A stretch of DNA of 64,000 nucleotides from Brucella grignonensis (GCF_002252505.1 NZ_NNRL01000163.1:625981-689980), one strand, 5' to 3'. Positions 1-8,641 are shown, counted from the first letter of the stretch. Notes: generated by a model not told the origin, from the letters alone. Translations and numbers: made by a program.

Positions 1-561
1 ATGGCCTATGAATTTGTGGCGTCGAGCTTGAGGGATTCGGCTGGTTCAAAGGGTATGAAGTTCTTCCCCTTTGTTTTCTCGCTGTTCATGTTCGTACTGG
101 TCGCAAACTTCATCGGCCTGTTCCCTTATTTCTACACGGTCACCAGCCAGATCATCGTAACCTTTGCACTTGCTTTGCTGGTTATCGGTACGGTCATTAT
201 TTACGGTTTCTATAAGCATGGTCTCGGCTTCCTCAAGCTGTTCGTACCAAGCGGCGTCCCGGGCATTATTGTGCCGCTGGTTGTAGCCATTGAAATCATC
301 TCGTTCCTTTCGCGCCCAATCAGCCTTTCTGTTCGTCTTTTCGCGAACATGCTGGCAGGCCACATCACACTCAAGGTTTTCGCAGGCTTCGTTGTCTCGC
401 TGAGCTCTCTTGGTGCGCTTGGTGTTGGCGGCGCGATCCTGCCTCTCATCATGACGGTCGCGATCACCGCGCTTGAGTTCCTGGTTGCATTCCTCCAGGC
501 CTACGTCTTCACAGTCCTTACCTGCATGTACATCAACGACGCAGTACATCCGGGTCACTAA
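1..561 (+). CDS. atpB: ATP synthase F0 subunit a (5' truncated by window edge)
   Basis: Membrane subunit a of the F0 sector, which forms the proton half-channels beside the c-ring. The frame is open from the first base. Only the C-terminal 186 residues are visible, while alphaproteobacterial AtpB is usually about 250 residues, so the ATG at base 1 is almost certainly internal. The segment [12 protein letters not shown] (residues 110-121 of the visible part) carries the essential arginine (R112) that faces the c-subunit carboxylate. Several hydrophobic helices follow, and the conserved end is [10 protein letters not shown]. It is first in the visible order atpB-atpE-b'-b, the F0 operon layout of Rhizobiales. 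Confidence 0.97.
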   Translation: MAYEFVASSLRDSAGSKGMKFFPFVFSLFMFVLVANFIGLFPYFYTVTSQIIVTFALALLVIGTVIIYGFYKHGLGFLKLFVPSGVPGIIVPLVVAIEIISFLSRPISLSVRLFANMLAGHITLKVFAGFVVSLSSLGALGVGGAILPLIMTVAITALEFLVAFLQAYVFTVLTCMYINDAVHPGH

Positions 562-663
562 AGCATGTTGCGGAAAAGTGGTTTACCGGTTTTCCGACAA
601 CAACATGCGTTATGAAAACATTTAAAGCGCTTCGCATCGATACAATTAAAGTGATGCGCTTTG
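561..663. repeat. Two-palindrome mosaic repeat between atpB and atpE
   Basis: Two consecutive imperfect palindromes fill the gap behind atpB. The first pairs 563-570 with 601-608 on the outside and 571-577 with 590-596 on the inside. The second pairs an AAAGCGC arm near 625 with GCGCTTT ending at 663. The layout (palindrome, short linker, palindrome, about 103 bp) matches the other dispersed repeats in this window, although the sequence is diverged. It lies inside the atp transcript and should fold in the mRNA just upstream of atpE. Confidence 0.7.
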
Positions 664-733
664 AGGTTCTAGCCGGCGGGTTTCCGCCAGAACAGAAATC
701 CGCACTAATTTGCAATCCAGAAGGAGCTTTAAC

Positions 734-961
734 ATGGAAGCGGAAGCAGCAAAGTACATCGGCGCCGGTCTCGCCTGTTTCGGTATGGCCGGTACGGCTC
801 TCGGCCTCGGCAACATTTTCGGTAGCTATCTCTCGGGCGCTCTGCGTAACCCATCCGCTGCTGACAGCCAGTTCGGCCGTCTCGTGTTCGGTTTCGCTGT
901 GACGGAAGCTCTGGGCATCTTCTCGCTGCTCATCGCGCTTCTGCTCCTCTTCGCTGTTTAA
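734..961 (+). CDS. atpE: ATP synthase F0 subunit c
   Basis: Proteolipid c subunit that assembles into the rotating ring of F0. The product has 75 residues and two transmembrane hairpin helices. The glycine-rich first helix is near residues 10-35, and the proton-binding carboxylate is Glu58 in the second helix (VTEALGIF). The start is ATG 734, chosen because AAGGAG at 721-726 sits 7 bases upstream and the protein then begins [10 protein letters not shown] as in relatives. An in-frame ATG at 710 has no comparable ribosome site. Palindromic elements flank the gene on both sides (561-663 and 1044-1089), which may matter because c is needed in many copies per complex. Confidence 0.97.
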   Translation: MEAEAAKYIGAGLACFGMAGTALGLGNIFGSYLSGALRNPSAADSQFGRLVFGFAVTEALGIFSLLIALLLLFAV

Positions 962-1043
962 TCAACAGTCGCAAGAAACTGGCCTGCCGCGATCTGTATC
1001 TTGAAATGCAGCGCGGCTGGCCTTTGCATATGACGTCTAAGTG

Positions 1044-1089
1044 AGCATGTTTCTATGAATCCGGAGTTTTTTCCGGGGAAGAACATGCT
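1044..1089. repeat. Half-element palindrome between atpE and b' gene
   Basis: Nested inverted repeat: outer arms 1044-1052 and 1081-1089 (AGCATGTT against AACATGCT), inner arms CCGGA 1061-1065 and TCCGG 1072-1076. It resembles the first palindrome of the longer repeats at 561 and 48568. A six-base T run lies in the inner loop rather than after the stem, so it does not look like a classical terminator. Confidence 0.6.
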
Positions 1090-1109
1090 GGATTGAAGGG
1101 GAAATCTGG

Positions 1110-1727
1110 ATGTTCGTGTCCACGGCGTTTGCCCAAACCGCCACCGAATCGCAACCGGCACCAGCTGCTGGTGAGCACGGCGCAGCCGATGCTGTGCACA
1201 CCGAAACCGGGGTCGCGCACGATGCCGGACACGGCAGCGGCGTATTCCCGCCGTTTGATTCCACCCATTACGCATCGCAGCTTCTGTGGCTGGCGATCAC
1301 TTTCGGTCTTTTCTATCTGTTCCTGTCCCGCGTGGTTCTGCCACGTATCGGCGGTGTGATCGAAAACCGTCGTGACCGTATCGCACAGGATCTCGAGCAG
1401 GCTGCCCGCCTCAAGCAGGATGCAGACAACGCCATTGCTGCTTACGAGCAGGAGCTGGCCGCTGCGCGCACCAAGGCTGCTTCGATTGCCGAAGCTGCTC
1501 GCGAAAAGGGCAAGGGCGAAGCAGACGCGGAACGTGCGACTGCGGAAGCTGCTCTGGAAAGCAAGCTGACTGAAGCTGAAGAACGTATCGCCGCAATCAA
1601 GGCCAAGGCCATGAGCGATGTCGGTACGATCGCCGAAGAAACCACGTCTGCGATTGTAGAACAGCTTTTGGGAACCAAGGCCGATAAGGCCGACGTGACC
1701 GCAGCAGTTAAAACCGCAAACGCCTGA
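1110..1727 (+). CDS. atpF1: ATP synthase F0 subunit b'
   Basis: One of the two peripheral-stalk subunits (b and b' form a heterodimer in alphaproteobacteria). The 205-residue product has an N-terminal Ala/His/Gly-rich stretch (about 1-50), a single membrane helix near 57-78, and then a long alanine/glutamate/lysine-rich coiled coil that reaches to F1. GGGGA at 1099-1103 lies 6 bases before ATG 1110 and supports this start. The extended N-terminus and position directly after atpE identify it as b' rather than the shorter b, which follows 10 bases downstream. Confidence 0.95.
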   Translation: MFVSTAFAQTATESQPAPAAGEHGAADAVHTETGVAHDAGHGSGVFPPFDSTHYASQLLWLAITFGLFYLFLSRVVLPRIGGVIENRRDRIAQDLEQAARLKQDADNAIAAYEQELAAARTKAASIAEAAREKGKGEADAERATAEAALESKLTEAEERIAAIKAKAMSDVGTIAEETTSAIVEQLLGTKADKADVTAAVKTANA

Positions 1728-1737
1728 GGAGACGAAA

Positions 1738-2217
1738 ATGGACGCAACATTTTGGGCATTTATTGCTCTTCTTCTCTTCATTGCACTGATTGTTTACCTG
1801 AAGGTTCCTGGCATGATCGGTCGCTCGCTTGATGAGCGCGCCGAAAATATCAAGAAGGAACTCGAAGAAGCCCGCACCCTGCGCGAAGAAGCTCAGCAGC
1901 TTCTTGCTGAATATCATCGCAAGCGTAAGGAAGCGGAAAAAGAAGCTGGCGATATCGTCGCTGCTGCAGAGCGCGAAGCAAAAGCTCTTCTCGAAGATGC
2001 CAAGCGTGCGACAGAAGAATATGTTGTTCGTCGCAACAAACTTGCTGAGCAGAAGATTGCAACCGCTGAAACCGATGCAATCAATGCAGTCCGTGCTTCG
2101 GCTGTTGATCTGGCTGTCGCCGCTGCTGGCAAGATCGTTGCTGATAAGGTTGATGCCAAGGTTGCGGGCAGCCTGTTCAAGGATGCGCTCGGTCAGGTTA
2201 AGACCAATCTGAACTAA
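1738..2217 (+). CDS. atpF2: ATP synthase F0 subunit b
   Basis: Second peripheral-stalk subunit, 159 residues. The N-terminus is the membrane anchor (about 5-22), followed by the typical b-subunit continuation (VPGMIGRSLDERAENIKKEL) and a continuous charged helix that pairs with b' to form the stator. GAGGAGAC at 1727-1734 provides the ribosome site just before ATG 1738. It is the last F0 gene here. A strong terminator follows 24 bases after the stop, so the F0 genes form their own transcription unit, as usual in Rhizobiales where F1 genes lie elsewhere. Confidence 0.95.
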   Translation: MDATFWAFIALLLFIALIVYLKVPGMIGRSLDERAENIKKELEEARTLREEAQQLLAEYHRKRKEAEKEAGDIVAAAEREAKALLEDAKRATEEYVVRRNKLAEQKIATAETDAINAVRASAVDLAVAAAGKIVADKVDAKVAGSLFKDALGQVKTNLN

Positions 2218-2241
2218 GCTCAGTTATTATCGAATTCTGGA

Positions 2242-2271
2242 AACGCCGCCTCGAAAGGGGCGGCGTTTTTG
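2242..2271 (+). terminator. Rho-independent terminator of the atp F0 operon
   Basis: Nine-base-pair GC-rich stem (AACGCCGCC 2242-2250 with GGCGGCGTT 2259-2267), an 8-base loop and a T tract. It lies 24 bases after the atpF2 stop. Confidence 0.92.
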
Positions 2272-2300
2272 TTTGTCCGATTGGGAGGCCTGCCAAGTCT

Positions 2301-3194
2301 CTACGGTATCTGCCTCGTTGGTAATGTTATCGCGAATACGCCTACAACAACGAATGCCAATCCCAACCATGCGGTTGATGTCAGTCGTTCTCCAAGGAAG
2401 ATGACACCGATGCTGACGCCAATGGGAACGCGGAGATAGGCCTGCGCGGTGGTGCCGACTGAACCCAATGTCTGGATAAGCCGGAAGTAGATTGTGAAAG
2501 CAGCCGCTGTTGAAAAGACAGCAAGGCCGAGCAATGAGTATAAAGAGTTAACGCTGGGTGTCATGGTCCACGGTCGGTCGATGATGAGGCTCAACGGGAT
2601 CAGAATGATCGCACCGCTGATGAGAGACCCTGCTGCGGGAAGCATCGGATCAAGGCCCTTAAAATTTCGGCCAAAGATGGCTGCACCTGCATAGCAGATG
2701 GTGGCAGCGATGATTGCGAGCTGCGCCCATAGTTCATTGCCCAATCCGGCAAGCGCCTGCACACCGACAATGAGGCAGGTGCCTGCAAGACCTGCTGCAA
2801 CGCCCAATAGCCTGCGGCAGGTTAAAGCTTCGTGGCGTGTGATGAGAAGCGTGATGAGGAATGTAAAGATCGGCGTTGTTGAATTGAGGATCGCAGCAAG
2901 GCCTGCTTCCGTCGTCTGTTCTGCCCATGCGATTGCCGTGAATGGTACAACGCTATTCAGGCAGGCCTGAAACAGAAAGTATTTCCAGGTCAGCGCGTCG
3001 GTTGGCAGCTTCAAGCCGCGCAGCCTGATTATGACAATTAATATCAATCCTGCGATCAAGGTTCTGGCGGCGATGAGGGTAATAGGTGGGATCGTAGTCA
3101 CGCCGATTTTAATGAAGCTGTAGGATGCACCCCAAAGAGCGGCCAGTAACAACAGCAATCCTAGTTCGACGACGATATTGGTTTTATGGCTCAT
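2301..3194 (-). CDS. EamA/DMT-family transporter
   Basis: Inner-membrane permease of the drug/metabolite transporter superfamily, 297 residues with about ten hydrophobic helices arranged as two EamA repeats. The first repeat holds ALWGASYSFIKIG near the N-terminus, and the second ends near LGERLTSTAWLG. Such proteins export small metabolites or amino-acid-like compounds; the substrate cannot be read from sequence. Start ATG 3194 was chosen because AGGAAAAG precedes it directly on the minus strand. The open frame runs 19 codons further upstream, but that extension is not hydrophobic and has no ribosome site. It is downstream of rnhB on the same strand, with a small hairpin between them. Confidence 0.88.
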   Translation of the reverse strand: MSHKTNIVVELGLLLLLAALWGASYSFIKIGVTTIPPITLIAARTLIAGLILIVIIRLRGLKLPTDALTWKYFLFQACLNSVVPFTAIAWAEQTTEAGLAAILNSTTPIFTFLITLLITRHEALTCRRLLGVAAGLAGTCLIVGVQALAGLGNELWAQLAIIAATICYAGAAIFGRNFKGLDPMLPAAGSLISGAIILIPLSLIIDRPWTMTPSVNSLYSLLGLAVFSTAAAFTIYFRLIQTLGSVGTTAQAYLRVPIGVSIGVIFLGERLTSTAWLGLAFVVVGVFAITLPTRQIP

Positions 3195-3253
3195 CTTTTC
3201 CTGCACGTTTAAGCGGTTGTACTGCTCTCTAGCAGTCCGTTGCTCGCACATGC

Positions 3254-3271
3254 TTCGGTTCAGACCGAAGT
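3254..3271 (-). other. Short perfect hairpin between rnhB and the EamA gene
   Basis: CTTCGGT and ACCGAAG arms of 7 bases around a TCAG loop, immediately after the rnhB stop on the minus strand. No T run follows, so it is at most a weak terminator or a processing stem. Confidence 0.5.
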
Positions 3272-3272
3272 G

Positions 3273-3935
3273 TCAGCAGGAAAAGCGTCCTTTGATCGGT
3301 GAGAATGTGTAGCGATGAATACCGGGCACAGGGCCGTCTGTCTCAATGGCCGTCCGATGCCTGGCGGTTCCGTAACCCGCATGAACTTCCAGTCCGTAGG
3401 GAGGATGGGCATTGCCTGCCCGGACCATCATGCGATCACGCGTGACCTTAGCCACGATGGAGGCGGCAGCGATGGAAATGGAGCGCTGATCGCCTTTCAC
3501 CAAAGCAGAGCCGGGGCAGGTCAAGCCGGGCGGTACATCGCGTCCATCAATCAACGCATGGCAAGGTTTGAGGGTAAGCCCCATAAATGAGCGACGCATG
3601 GCCTCAAGCGCGGCCTTTCGAATGTCGCTGGCATCAATACTGCGCGCACTTAAGCTTGCGACTGAGACGGTCAATGCCTTGGCAAGAACGATCTCATATA
3701 GGGCGTCGCGCTTGGCAGCCTTAAGTCGCTTGGAGTCATCCAGTCCTTCAGGTAAATCATGGGGATCCAGCACCACAGCTGCTGCCACTACAGGGCCGGC
3801 TAGCGGCCCACGACCTGCTTCGTCGATGCCTGCAATATGAAAAAGTCCGCGGGCCAGATATTTCTTCTCTTCTGAGAAGTCTGGTGCGAGCGGGATGTCG
3901 AAAAGGAGCGGAGAATCAGAAGACAAGCGTTTCAT
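3273..3935 (-). CDS. rnhB: Ribonuclease HII
   Basis: Cleaves RNA in RNA/DNA hybrids and removes single ribonucleotides from DNA in the cytoplasm. The 220-residue protein has all the family signatures: [13 protein letters not shown] with catalytic Asp38 and Glu39, LDDSK, an internal Asp in [20 protein letters not shown] with the last catalytic Asp, and HAGYGTARH near the end. Length is normal for bacterial RnhB. It is upstream of the EamA transporter gene and downstream of the radical SAM gene on the same strand, with 165 non-coding bases separating it from the latter. Confidence 0.96.
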   Translation of the reverse strand: MKRLSSDSPLLFDIPLAPDFSEEKKYLARGLFHIAGIDEAGRGPLAGPVVAAAVVLDPHDLPEGLDDSKRLKAAKRDALYEIVLAKALTVSVASLSARSIDASDIRKAALEAMRRSFMGLTLKPCHALIDGRDVPPGLTCPGSALVKGDQRSISIAAASIVAKVTRDRMMVRAGNAHPPYGLEVHAGYGTARHRTAIETDGPVPGIHRYTFSPIKGRFSC

Positions 3936-4100
3936 TTGGCGGCAATGCTCGCATTGCTTCTGGTTCTCCGCAAGGTCCCTGCCGAGGAAGGTGGCGTAAA
4001 AGCAAGGACCATCCGTCTGAAATGGACATCAGACGGGGATTGAATACGCAACGCGTAACCCATGCAAATTGCTCACGTTCAAGACGGTGAGCACGTAAGC

Positions 4101-5255
4101 TTAGAAAAGCGAAAGCTGCTTGCCGCCCTTTTCGACCGGTTCAAACAAATCTGTCCGAAGATGAAGTCGTTTGGAATTGAAGCCGAGCTTGCGAGCAGCG
4201 ATCTCAAAGCGGCGACCGATCTGCCAGGCATAGGGCCCAGTGCCACGCATACGCTTGCCCCATTCCGCATCATAATCCTTGCCATCACGCATGGAGCGCA
4301 CAAGCGACATCACATGGCGATAACGGTCGGGGTAGTTGCGCAAGAGCCAGTCTTTGAATAAAGGCGCTACTTCCAACGGCAGACGCAAGAGGACATAGCC
4401 TGCTTCACGTGCGCCTTGTGCGTAAGCTGCATCCAGAATGCGCTCAATTTCATGATCGTTGATGCCGGGAATAATCGGGCCCATCATTACATTGGTCGGA
4501 ATACCAGCATCGGTTAGCTTGCGAATAGCCTGCAAACGCATTGTCGGGGTTGAGGCACGTGGCTCCATCGTGCGGGCAAGATTGGCATCAAGTGTCGTGA
4601 CTGAAAGCGCGACCTTTGCTAGGCCTTTTTCTGCCATGCGGCTTAAAATATCAATGTCGCGCACAACCAGTGCCGATTTGGTGACAATGCCGACCGGATG
4701 ATTGGCAGTTTCCAGCACTTCGAGAATCTCGCGCATGATGCGCCATTTTTTCTCGATTGGCTGATAAGGATCGGTATTGGTACCGATGGCGATAGTCTTT
4801 GGCTGGTAACCGGGCTTCGCTAGCTCACGTTCAAGCAAGCGGGGTGCATCTGGCTTGGCAAAAAGCCGGGCTTCGAAATCAAGTCCCGCAGAGAGCCCCA
4901 TATAGCTATGTGTTGGCCGTGCAAAGCAATAGATGCAGCCATGTTCGCAACCGCGATAGGGATTGATGGATCGATCAAAACTGATGTCAGGCGAATCATT
5001 GCGTGTGATGATGGTTCGCGGCTTTTCGACCTGAACATCTGTCTTGAAGGGTGGAAGGTCTTCAAGCGTCTCCCAGCCATCGTCAAATTCATGTCGTGTC
5101 GTGGGTTCAAATCGCCCGGTGGAATTGATGCCTGCACCGCGCCCGCGCCGTCGTGAATGGTCAATGCGCAGGCCTGCTTCGCTCACAAGCGCATTGGCGT
5201 GTTCTGCGCGCCCTGTTCCGAATGCTGCTTTATCTGCCTGCTGGATGATTTCCAT
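4101..5255 (-). CDS. PA0069-type radical SAM protein
   Basis: 384-residue radical S-adenosylmethionine enzyme. The cluster-binding motif is CEHGCIYC (Cys103, Cys107, Cys110), a CxxxCxxC pattern preceded by SINPYRG, characteristic of the PA0069/SplB-related family. Further conserved pieces are GTNTDPYQPIEKK, the TKSALVVRDIDIL stretch and MMGPIIPGINDHE. The family is widespread in proteobacteria but its reaction is not established; a role in nucleic-acid or cofactor chemistry is only a guess. Start ATG 5255 is the first in frame. The gene lies divergently from the small glycosyltransferase gene at 5364, with about 108 bases between. Confidence 0.9.
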   Translation of the reverse strand: MEIIQQADKAAFGTGRAEHANALVSEAGLRIDHSRRRGRGAGINSTGRFEPTTRHEFDDGWETLEDLPPFKTDVQVEKPRTIITRNDSPDISFDRSINPYRGCEHGCIYCFARPTHSYMGLSAGLDFEARLFAKPDAPRLLERELAKPGYQPKTIAIGTNTDPYQPIEKKWRIMREILEVLETANHPVGIVTKSALVVRDIDILSRMAEKGLAKVALSVTTLDANLARTMEPRASTPTMRLQAIRKLTDAGIPTNVMMGPIIPGINDHEIERILDAAYAQGAREAGYVLLRLPLEVAPLFKDWLLRNYPDRYRHVMSLVRSMRDGKDYDAEWGKRMRGTGPYAWQIGRRFEIAARKLGFNSKRLHLRTDLFEPVEKGGKQLSLF

Positions 5256-5363
5256 AACCGACTCTCTTGTTGGTGAATCTATTCCTATCGCAAAGAAAGG
5301 AACAAATCAAGAACATATAAGAAGGCAGCTTTTCGATCACAGGGTCTTGATATAGAACGGATC

Positions 5364-5882
5364 ATGCTTTCCGTTCTGATTGTCACTCGAAATTCTGAAA
5401 AGCTTTTGGCGAACACGTTCTCGGCTTTGGTGCCAGTAGTGGTCGAAGGGCTTTTGCGCCGCGTTGTTGTCGTCGATCAAGGCTCGACGGATGAGACAAG
5501 GCTGGTTGCAGATGGTGCAGGCTGCACCCTTTATAATGGGGATGAGCTGACCGAAGCACTTGGTGCCTTACGAACGGAGTGGCTGTTGATTTTGCAGCCC
5601 GGGGCGATATTGGCAGATGGCTGGGAAGAAGCTGTGCGTCGCCACATTGGAGAAAGTCGGCTTCCGGCCAGATTTACTTTGCAGCACGAGGTGCGTTTGG
5701 GATTGCTTGGCAAACTCTTTGCACGCCAGCCATCTTTGAGTTCTGGTTTGCTCGTGAGGCTCAATGCATTCAAATCTTTCCCAACAACGGGGTTTGAACT
5801 GGAAGATTTGCCGCGCCAGTTGAAGCCTATTCGGTTGTCTCCAATCATTACGCCCCCACAAACAACAAAAGGCGGAGCCTGA
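5364..5882 (+). CDS. Small family-2 glycosyltransferase-like protein
   Basis: 172-residue protein with the N-terminal half of a GT-A fold. It opens LSVLIVTRN, followed by VVVVDQGSTDET (Asp38 and Asp43), the nucleotide-sugar binding pattern, and by a WLLILQPGA segment where the metal-binding DxD would be expected; a clear DxD is missing. Typical GT2 enzymes are 230 residues or more, so this one lacks most of the acceptor domain. It may be a reduced or non-catalytic family member. It is a single-gene unit with its own terminator immediately after the stop codon, read divergently from the radical SAM gene. Confidence 0.75.
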   Translation: MLSVLIVTRNSEKLLANTFSALVPVVVEGLLRRVVVVDQGSTDETRLVADGAGCTLYNGDELTEALGALRTEWLLILQPGAILADGWEEAVRRHIGESRLPARFTLQHEVRLGLLGKLFARQPSLSSGLLVRLNAFKSFPTTGFELEDLPRQLKPIRLSPIITPPQTTKGGA

Positions 5883-5899
5883 AGAGGCTTCGCCTTTTT
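5868..5899 (+). terminator. Terminator after the glycosyltransferase-like gene
   Basis: AAAGGCGGAGCCT pairs with AGGCTTCGCCTT (arms about 5868-5880 and 5885-5896, one mismatch) and runs into a T tract. The left arm overlaps the last codons of the gene. Confidence 0.88.
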
Positions 5900-5923
5900 G
5901 TATTTTACCCGCTTACGCCGGGC

Positions 5924-6151
5924 TTAGTTCTGGAAGCTCGATGGCGATGCATCACCGAAGCGATGAGCGGAGCCATCCTGGAAAGAAGACTGGCCAATGG
6001 AAGCGGTTGCGGTGTTATCAACCTGCTGGGTAGCAACAGGTGTGCGGTCATTTGCATAAAGATCGGCAGGTTCGCCAACATGTGGGTTTTCAGCGAAAGC
6101 GGCACCGGCGCTAAAGGCAACGGCTACGGCAGCAAGAGCAAACTTTTTCAT
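5924..6151 (-). CDS. Small exported protein, DUF680-like
   Basis: 75-residue protein with a clear signal peptide: MKKFALAAVAVAFSAGAAFA with cleavage expected after AFA (residue 20). The mature part is about 55 residues, polar and rich in Asn, Asp, Ser and Gln, with no cysteines or recognisable domain. This resembles the short exported DUF680 proteins of Rhizobiales, but the match is by general form only. GGAG at 6159-6162 (read on the minus strand) lies 7 bases before ATG 6151. An unbroken run of nine A residues (T at 6166-6174 on the plus strand) precedes the ribosome site. Function unknown; probably periplasmic. Confidence 0.75.
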   Translation of the reverse strand: MKKFALAAVAVAFSAGAAFAENPHVGEPADLYANDRTPVATQQVDNTATASIGQSSFQDGSAHRFGDASPSSFQN

Positions 6152-6370
6152 TTTCTATCTCCGTGTTTTTTTTTGGGAAGCGACGGTGTGTTCGTCGTTT
6201 CGATGAGCAAGAGATAGGCCTTTCCATCGGCGGCGCCTAGACAGCAAATGGTTCACGCATTGTATTCATATCAGTAGACAATAAGCCATAGAAATGGCTA
6301 AATAGGTCAATGGCACGATATTTATTCAAGTATATGTGAACAGTATGGGGTCGAAAATGGCCATCTGACG

Positions 6371-7282
6371 TCAGAATGAAGATGCCGTTGTTTGGGTGGA
6401 AACCACAAACCAGTCAGGCTGTTGCGCCCGAATTTTAGAAGCCGCATCGTCCGCACCCTGCTGGTCATTGAAGATGGCAAAGCAGGTCGCACCCGAGCCT
6501 GACATCTGCGCAAAAAGCGCACCCTGCATGCGCAACAGATCGAGCTTATTGTCGATTTGTGGAGCAAGTGTCAGGGCTGCAGGCAGGAGGTCATTGCGGG
6601 TTGAGCCGAGATAGGTGCAGATTGTTTCTATGTCGCTTTCTGAAGGCGACGGGAGGGAAGGGTTGTCGCGCTTTGTTAATGCCTGGAAGACGTCGGGTGT
6701 CGCAACGGCTGTGCCATCATTGACAAGCAACAGCGGAAGGGCTGGCATCTGCTTGACATGGGTTAGCTGCTCGCCAATACCGCGCGCAACAAGCGGCGTG
6801 CCAATAGCTGCACCATGCAAACACATGGGAATATCGGCGCCGAGTTTGAGGCCGAGTTCTGCCAGTGTGTCTAAGTCGAGGCCAAGCTGCCAGATCTCAT
6901 TGAGAGCCAGCAGTGTGGCTGCGGCGTCACTTGAGCCACCGCCGATGCCGGAAGCCACAGGCAGATTCTTTTCAAGATGAATGGTGACGGGCGCGAGATT
7001 GCGACCCGTATATTGCTTTAAAGCATCACGGGCCCTGAGGACCAGATTGCCACTATCAAGCGGTATGCCGTAAGCAAAACGTCCGTCGATGGTGAAACTG
7101 TCATGGTCGGCGACTTCCACACTGACGCGATCACCATAGTCCGCGAACACCACCAGCATGTCGAGCAGATGATAACCATCATCCCTGCGGCCTGTCACAT
7201 GCAGTGCGAGATTAATCTTGGCCGGTGCCACATGATGAACAGGATGACGAACCAGAGTGGCAGCCTCAGCAGAATGATACAT
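6371..7282 (-). CDS. ispE: 4-diphosphocytidyl-2-C-methyl-D-erythritol kinase
   Basis: GHMP-family kinase that phosphorylates CDP-methylerythritol in the non-mevalonate isoprenoid pathway (same route as dxs at 42265). The 303-residue protein has [10 protein letters not shown] near residue 20, a [10 protein letters not shown] substrate-binding segment, the glycine-rich ATP loop [10 protein letters not shown] (112-121) and a late [11 protein letters not shown] motif, all normal for IspE. The start is the first ATG of the frame at 7282. An internal start is less likely because the PAKINL motif already lies close to the N-terminus. It is read in the same direction as the 61-residue membrane protein gene upstream, 65 bases apart. 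Confidence 0.96.
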   Translation of the reverse strand: MYHSAEAATLVRHPVHHVAPAKINLALHVTGRRDDGYHLLDMLVVFADYGDRVSVEVADHDSFTIDGRFAYGIPLDSGNLVLRARDALKQYTGRNLAPVTIHLEKNLPVASGIGGGSSDAAATLLALNEIWQLGLDLDTLAELGLKLGADIPMCLHGAAIGTPLVARGIGEQLTHVKQMPALPLLLVNDGTAVATPDVFQALTKRDNPSLPSPSESDIETICTYLGSTRNDLLPAALTLAPQIDNKLDLLRMQGALFAQMSGSGATCFAIFNDQQGADDAASKIRAQQPDWFVVSTQTTASSF

Positions 7283-7347
7283 TCAGGAAAAGCAATAATC
7301 TAAATGGTTAGCACAGCCTTTTTGCGCTCATTAGAGCGCACGGTACT

Positions 7348-7533
7348 CTAGTCTTTTTTGACGTAATATTCGCCGGTTTTCGGATCTTGAACGAGCGTGC
7401 CATGAGCGCGATTTTGCGCTTCTTTTTCTGCCCGGCGTACACGCTGGGTAACGCGTACCGCTTCGCGTTTGAAGGAACGATAGCCGTACCAGGCGGCAGC
7501 GATGATCAACAGCAGAAAGATAAGCTGGGGCAT
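7348..7533 (-). CDS. Small single-helix membrane protein
   Basis: 61 residues: a hydrophobic N-terminal helix (about 3-18, PQLIFLLLIIAAAWYGY), then a basic amphipathic stretch (KREAVRVTQRVRRAEKEA) and a conserved-looking tail with LVQDPKTGEYYVKKD. The helix, basic linker and DPxTGEY tail recur in small alphaproteobacterial membrane proteins often found near glyQ/glyS or the S49 peptidase gene, which is the neighbour upstream here. Function unknown. The tail probably lies in the cytoplasm. Confidence 0.72.
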   Translation of the reverse strand: MPQLIFLLLIIAAAWYGYRSFKREAVRVTQRVRRAEKEAQNRAHGTLVQDPKTGEYYVKKD

Positions 7534-7559
7534 GGCCTCTAGTCCTCAGGCTTGCACAA

Positions 7560-7585
7560 GATCCCGAAAATGCTATTTCGGGATC
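7560..7585. other. Perfect 10-bp hairpin between the small membrane protein and S49 peptidase genes
   Basis: GATCCCGAAA (7560-7569) pairs with TTTCGGGATC (7576-7585) around a 6-base loop. No T tract follows on either strand. It lies in the leader of the 61-residue protein gene or the 3' end of the peptidase transcript. Confidence 0.6.
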
Positions 7586-7663
7586 ACGCAGGGAAAAGTC
7601 TTGGCGAATAGCATAACACTGATCCACCCAATTATGCATCATATCATGGTGAAACCATGGAAT

Positions 7664-8539
7664 TCAAAGCCCATATCGCGCCCAGAGTGCTTTTTCTTCG
7701 GCAACCGACAGTAAACCCTCACCAAGATTGGCGGCAATGCTGGCTGGGTCAAGCCCCAGACCGAGGCTCATTTCGACACCCGGTGCCTTGCGTCCAAGCA
7801 ATCCGCGCTTCGGCTCAATGAGTTTGAGCTTCACCTTGTCCCCATAGGTTTTGCGCAAAAAGCTGCGCATATCGCCAAGCCCATCAATGAGGCCCAGCTC
7901 TTTTGCCTTGATCCCGGTCCAGAAAAGTCCGGTGAAAAGATCGGAATCCTCGACAAGCTTACTGCCGCGACGCTCCTTCACCATGTCGATAAAGGTCTCG
8001 TGAATTTCAAGCTGCAGTTTTTTCAGGCGATCAATATCAGTCTTTTTCTCCGGCTGGAACGGATCGAGCGAAACCTTGTTTTGCCCGGCAGTATAAACGC
8101 GACGTTCAACGCCGATCTTTTTGAGCAGTTCCGGGAAACCGAAGGATGCGGAAACAACACCGATGGAGCCGACGATCGAAGAGGGGTCTGCAATGATTTC
8201 GTCACCTGCAAGCGCAATCATATAACCGCCCGATGCGGCAGCATCTTCGACAAAAATGAAGACGCGCTTTTGATGTTCGTCTGCCAGGTCGCGGATACGG
8301 CGATAAATCAGGCGCGACTGCACGGGCGAGCCGCCAGGCGAATTGACCGAGATAGCAACCGCTGGCGCTTCCTTGTCGGTAAATGCCTTTTCCAGAACAC
8401 CTGCTGCAGTGGCAAGCGAAAGTGCTGGCCGGAAAGACGAGCCGCCAGTCATGATGGCTCCATGCAGACGCACAACGGGGATCTCAATTTCTTTTTTGCG
8501 AAAACGACGCGGAATGAAACGGGTCAATATTCCGGACAA
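7664..8539 (-). CDS. S49 family peptidase (SppA-like)
   Basis: Signal-peptide-peptidase-like serine protease. The core contains VVRLHGAI, VAISVNSPGGSP, the nucleophile in DAAASGGYM (Ser103 in this numbering) and a candidate dyad lysine in YTAGQNKVSLDPF (Lys155), as in single-domain bacterial SppA enzymes. The frame is open to an ATG at 8635, but that extension contains the nhaA terminator stem (8606-8632), so it is unlikely to be translated. I chose TTG 8539, which has GGAG at 8546-8549 and a 6-base spacer and gives 291 residues beginning SGILTRFIPRRF. No membrane helix is obvious, so a cytoplasmic or peripheral location is likely. Confidence 0.85.
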   Translation of the reverse strand: MSGILTRFIPRRFRKKEIEIPVVRLHGAIMTGGSSFRPALSLATAAGVLEKAFTDKEAPAVAISVNSPGGSPVQSRLIYRRIRDLADEHQKRVFIFVEDAAASGGYMIALAGDEIIADPSSIVGSIGVVSASFGFPELLKKIGVERRVYTAGQNKVSLDPFQPEKKTDIDRLKKLQLEIHETFIDMVKERRGSKLVEDSDLFTGLFWTGIKAKELGLIDGLGDMRSFLRKTYGDKVKLKLIEPKRGLLGRKAPGVEMSLGLGLDPASIAANLGEGLLSVAEEKALWARYGL

Positions 8540-8599
8540 ATCAAACTCCAGTTGAAAAATTTTCTTAGTCCAAATGTAGAAATCAATCTCGGAAATACA

Positions 8600-8632
8600 A
8601 AGAGAAATGCCCGGAAAATTGTTCCGGGCATT
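8600..8632 (-). terminator. Terminator of nhaA
   Basis: Eleven-base-pair stem, AATGCCCGGAA (8606-8616) with TTCCGGGCATT (8622-8632), followed on the minus strand by CTCTTT. It lies 9 bases after the nhaA stop, upstream of the S49 peptidase gene. Confidence 0.88.
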
Positions 8633-8641
8633 CATTGCGTA

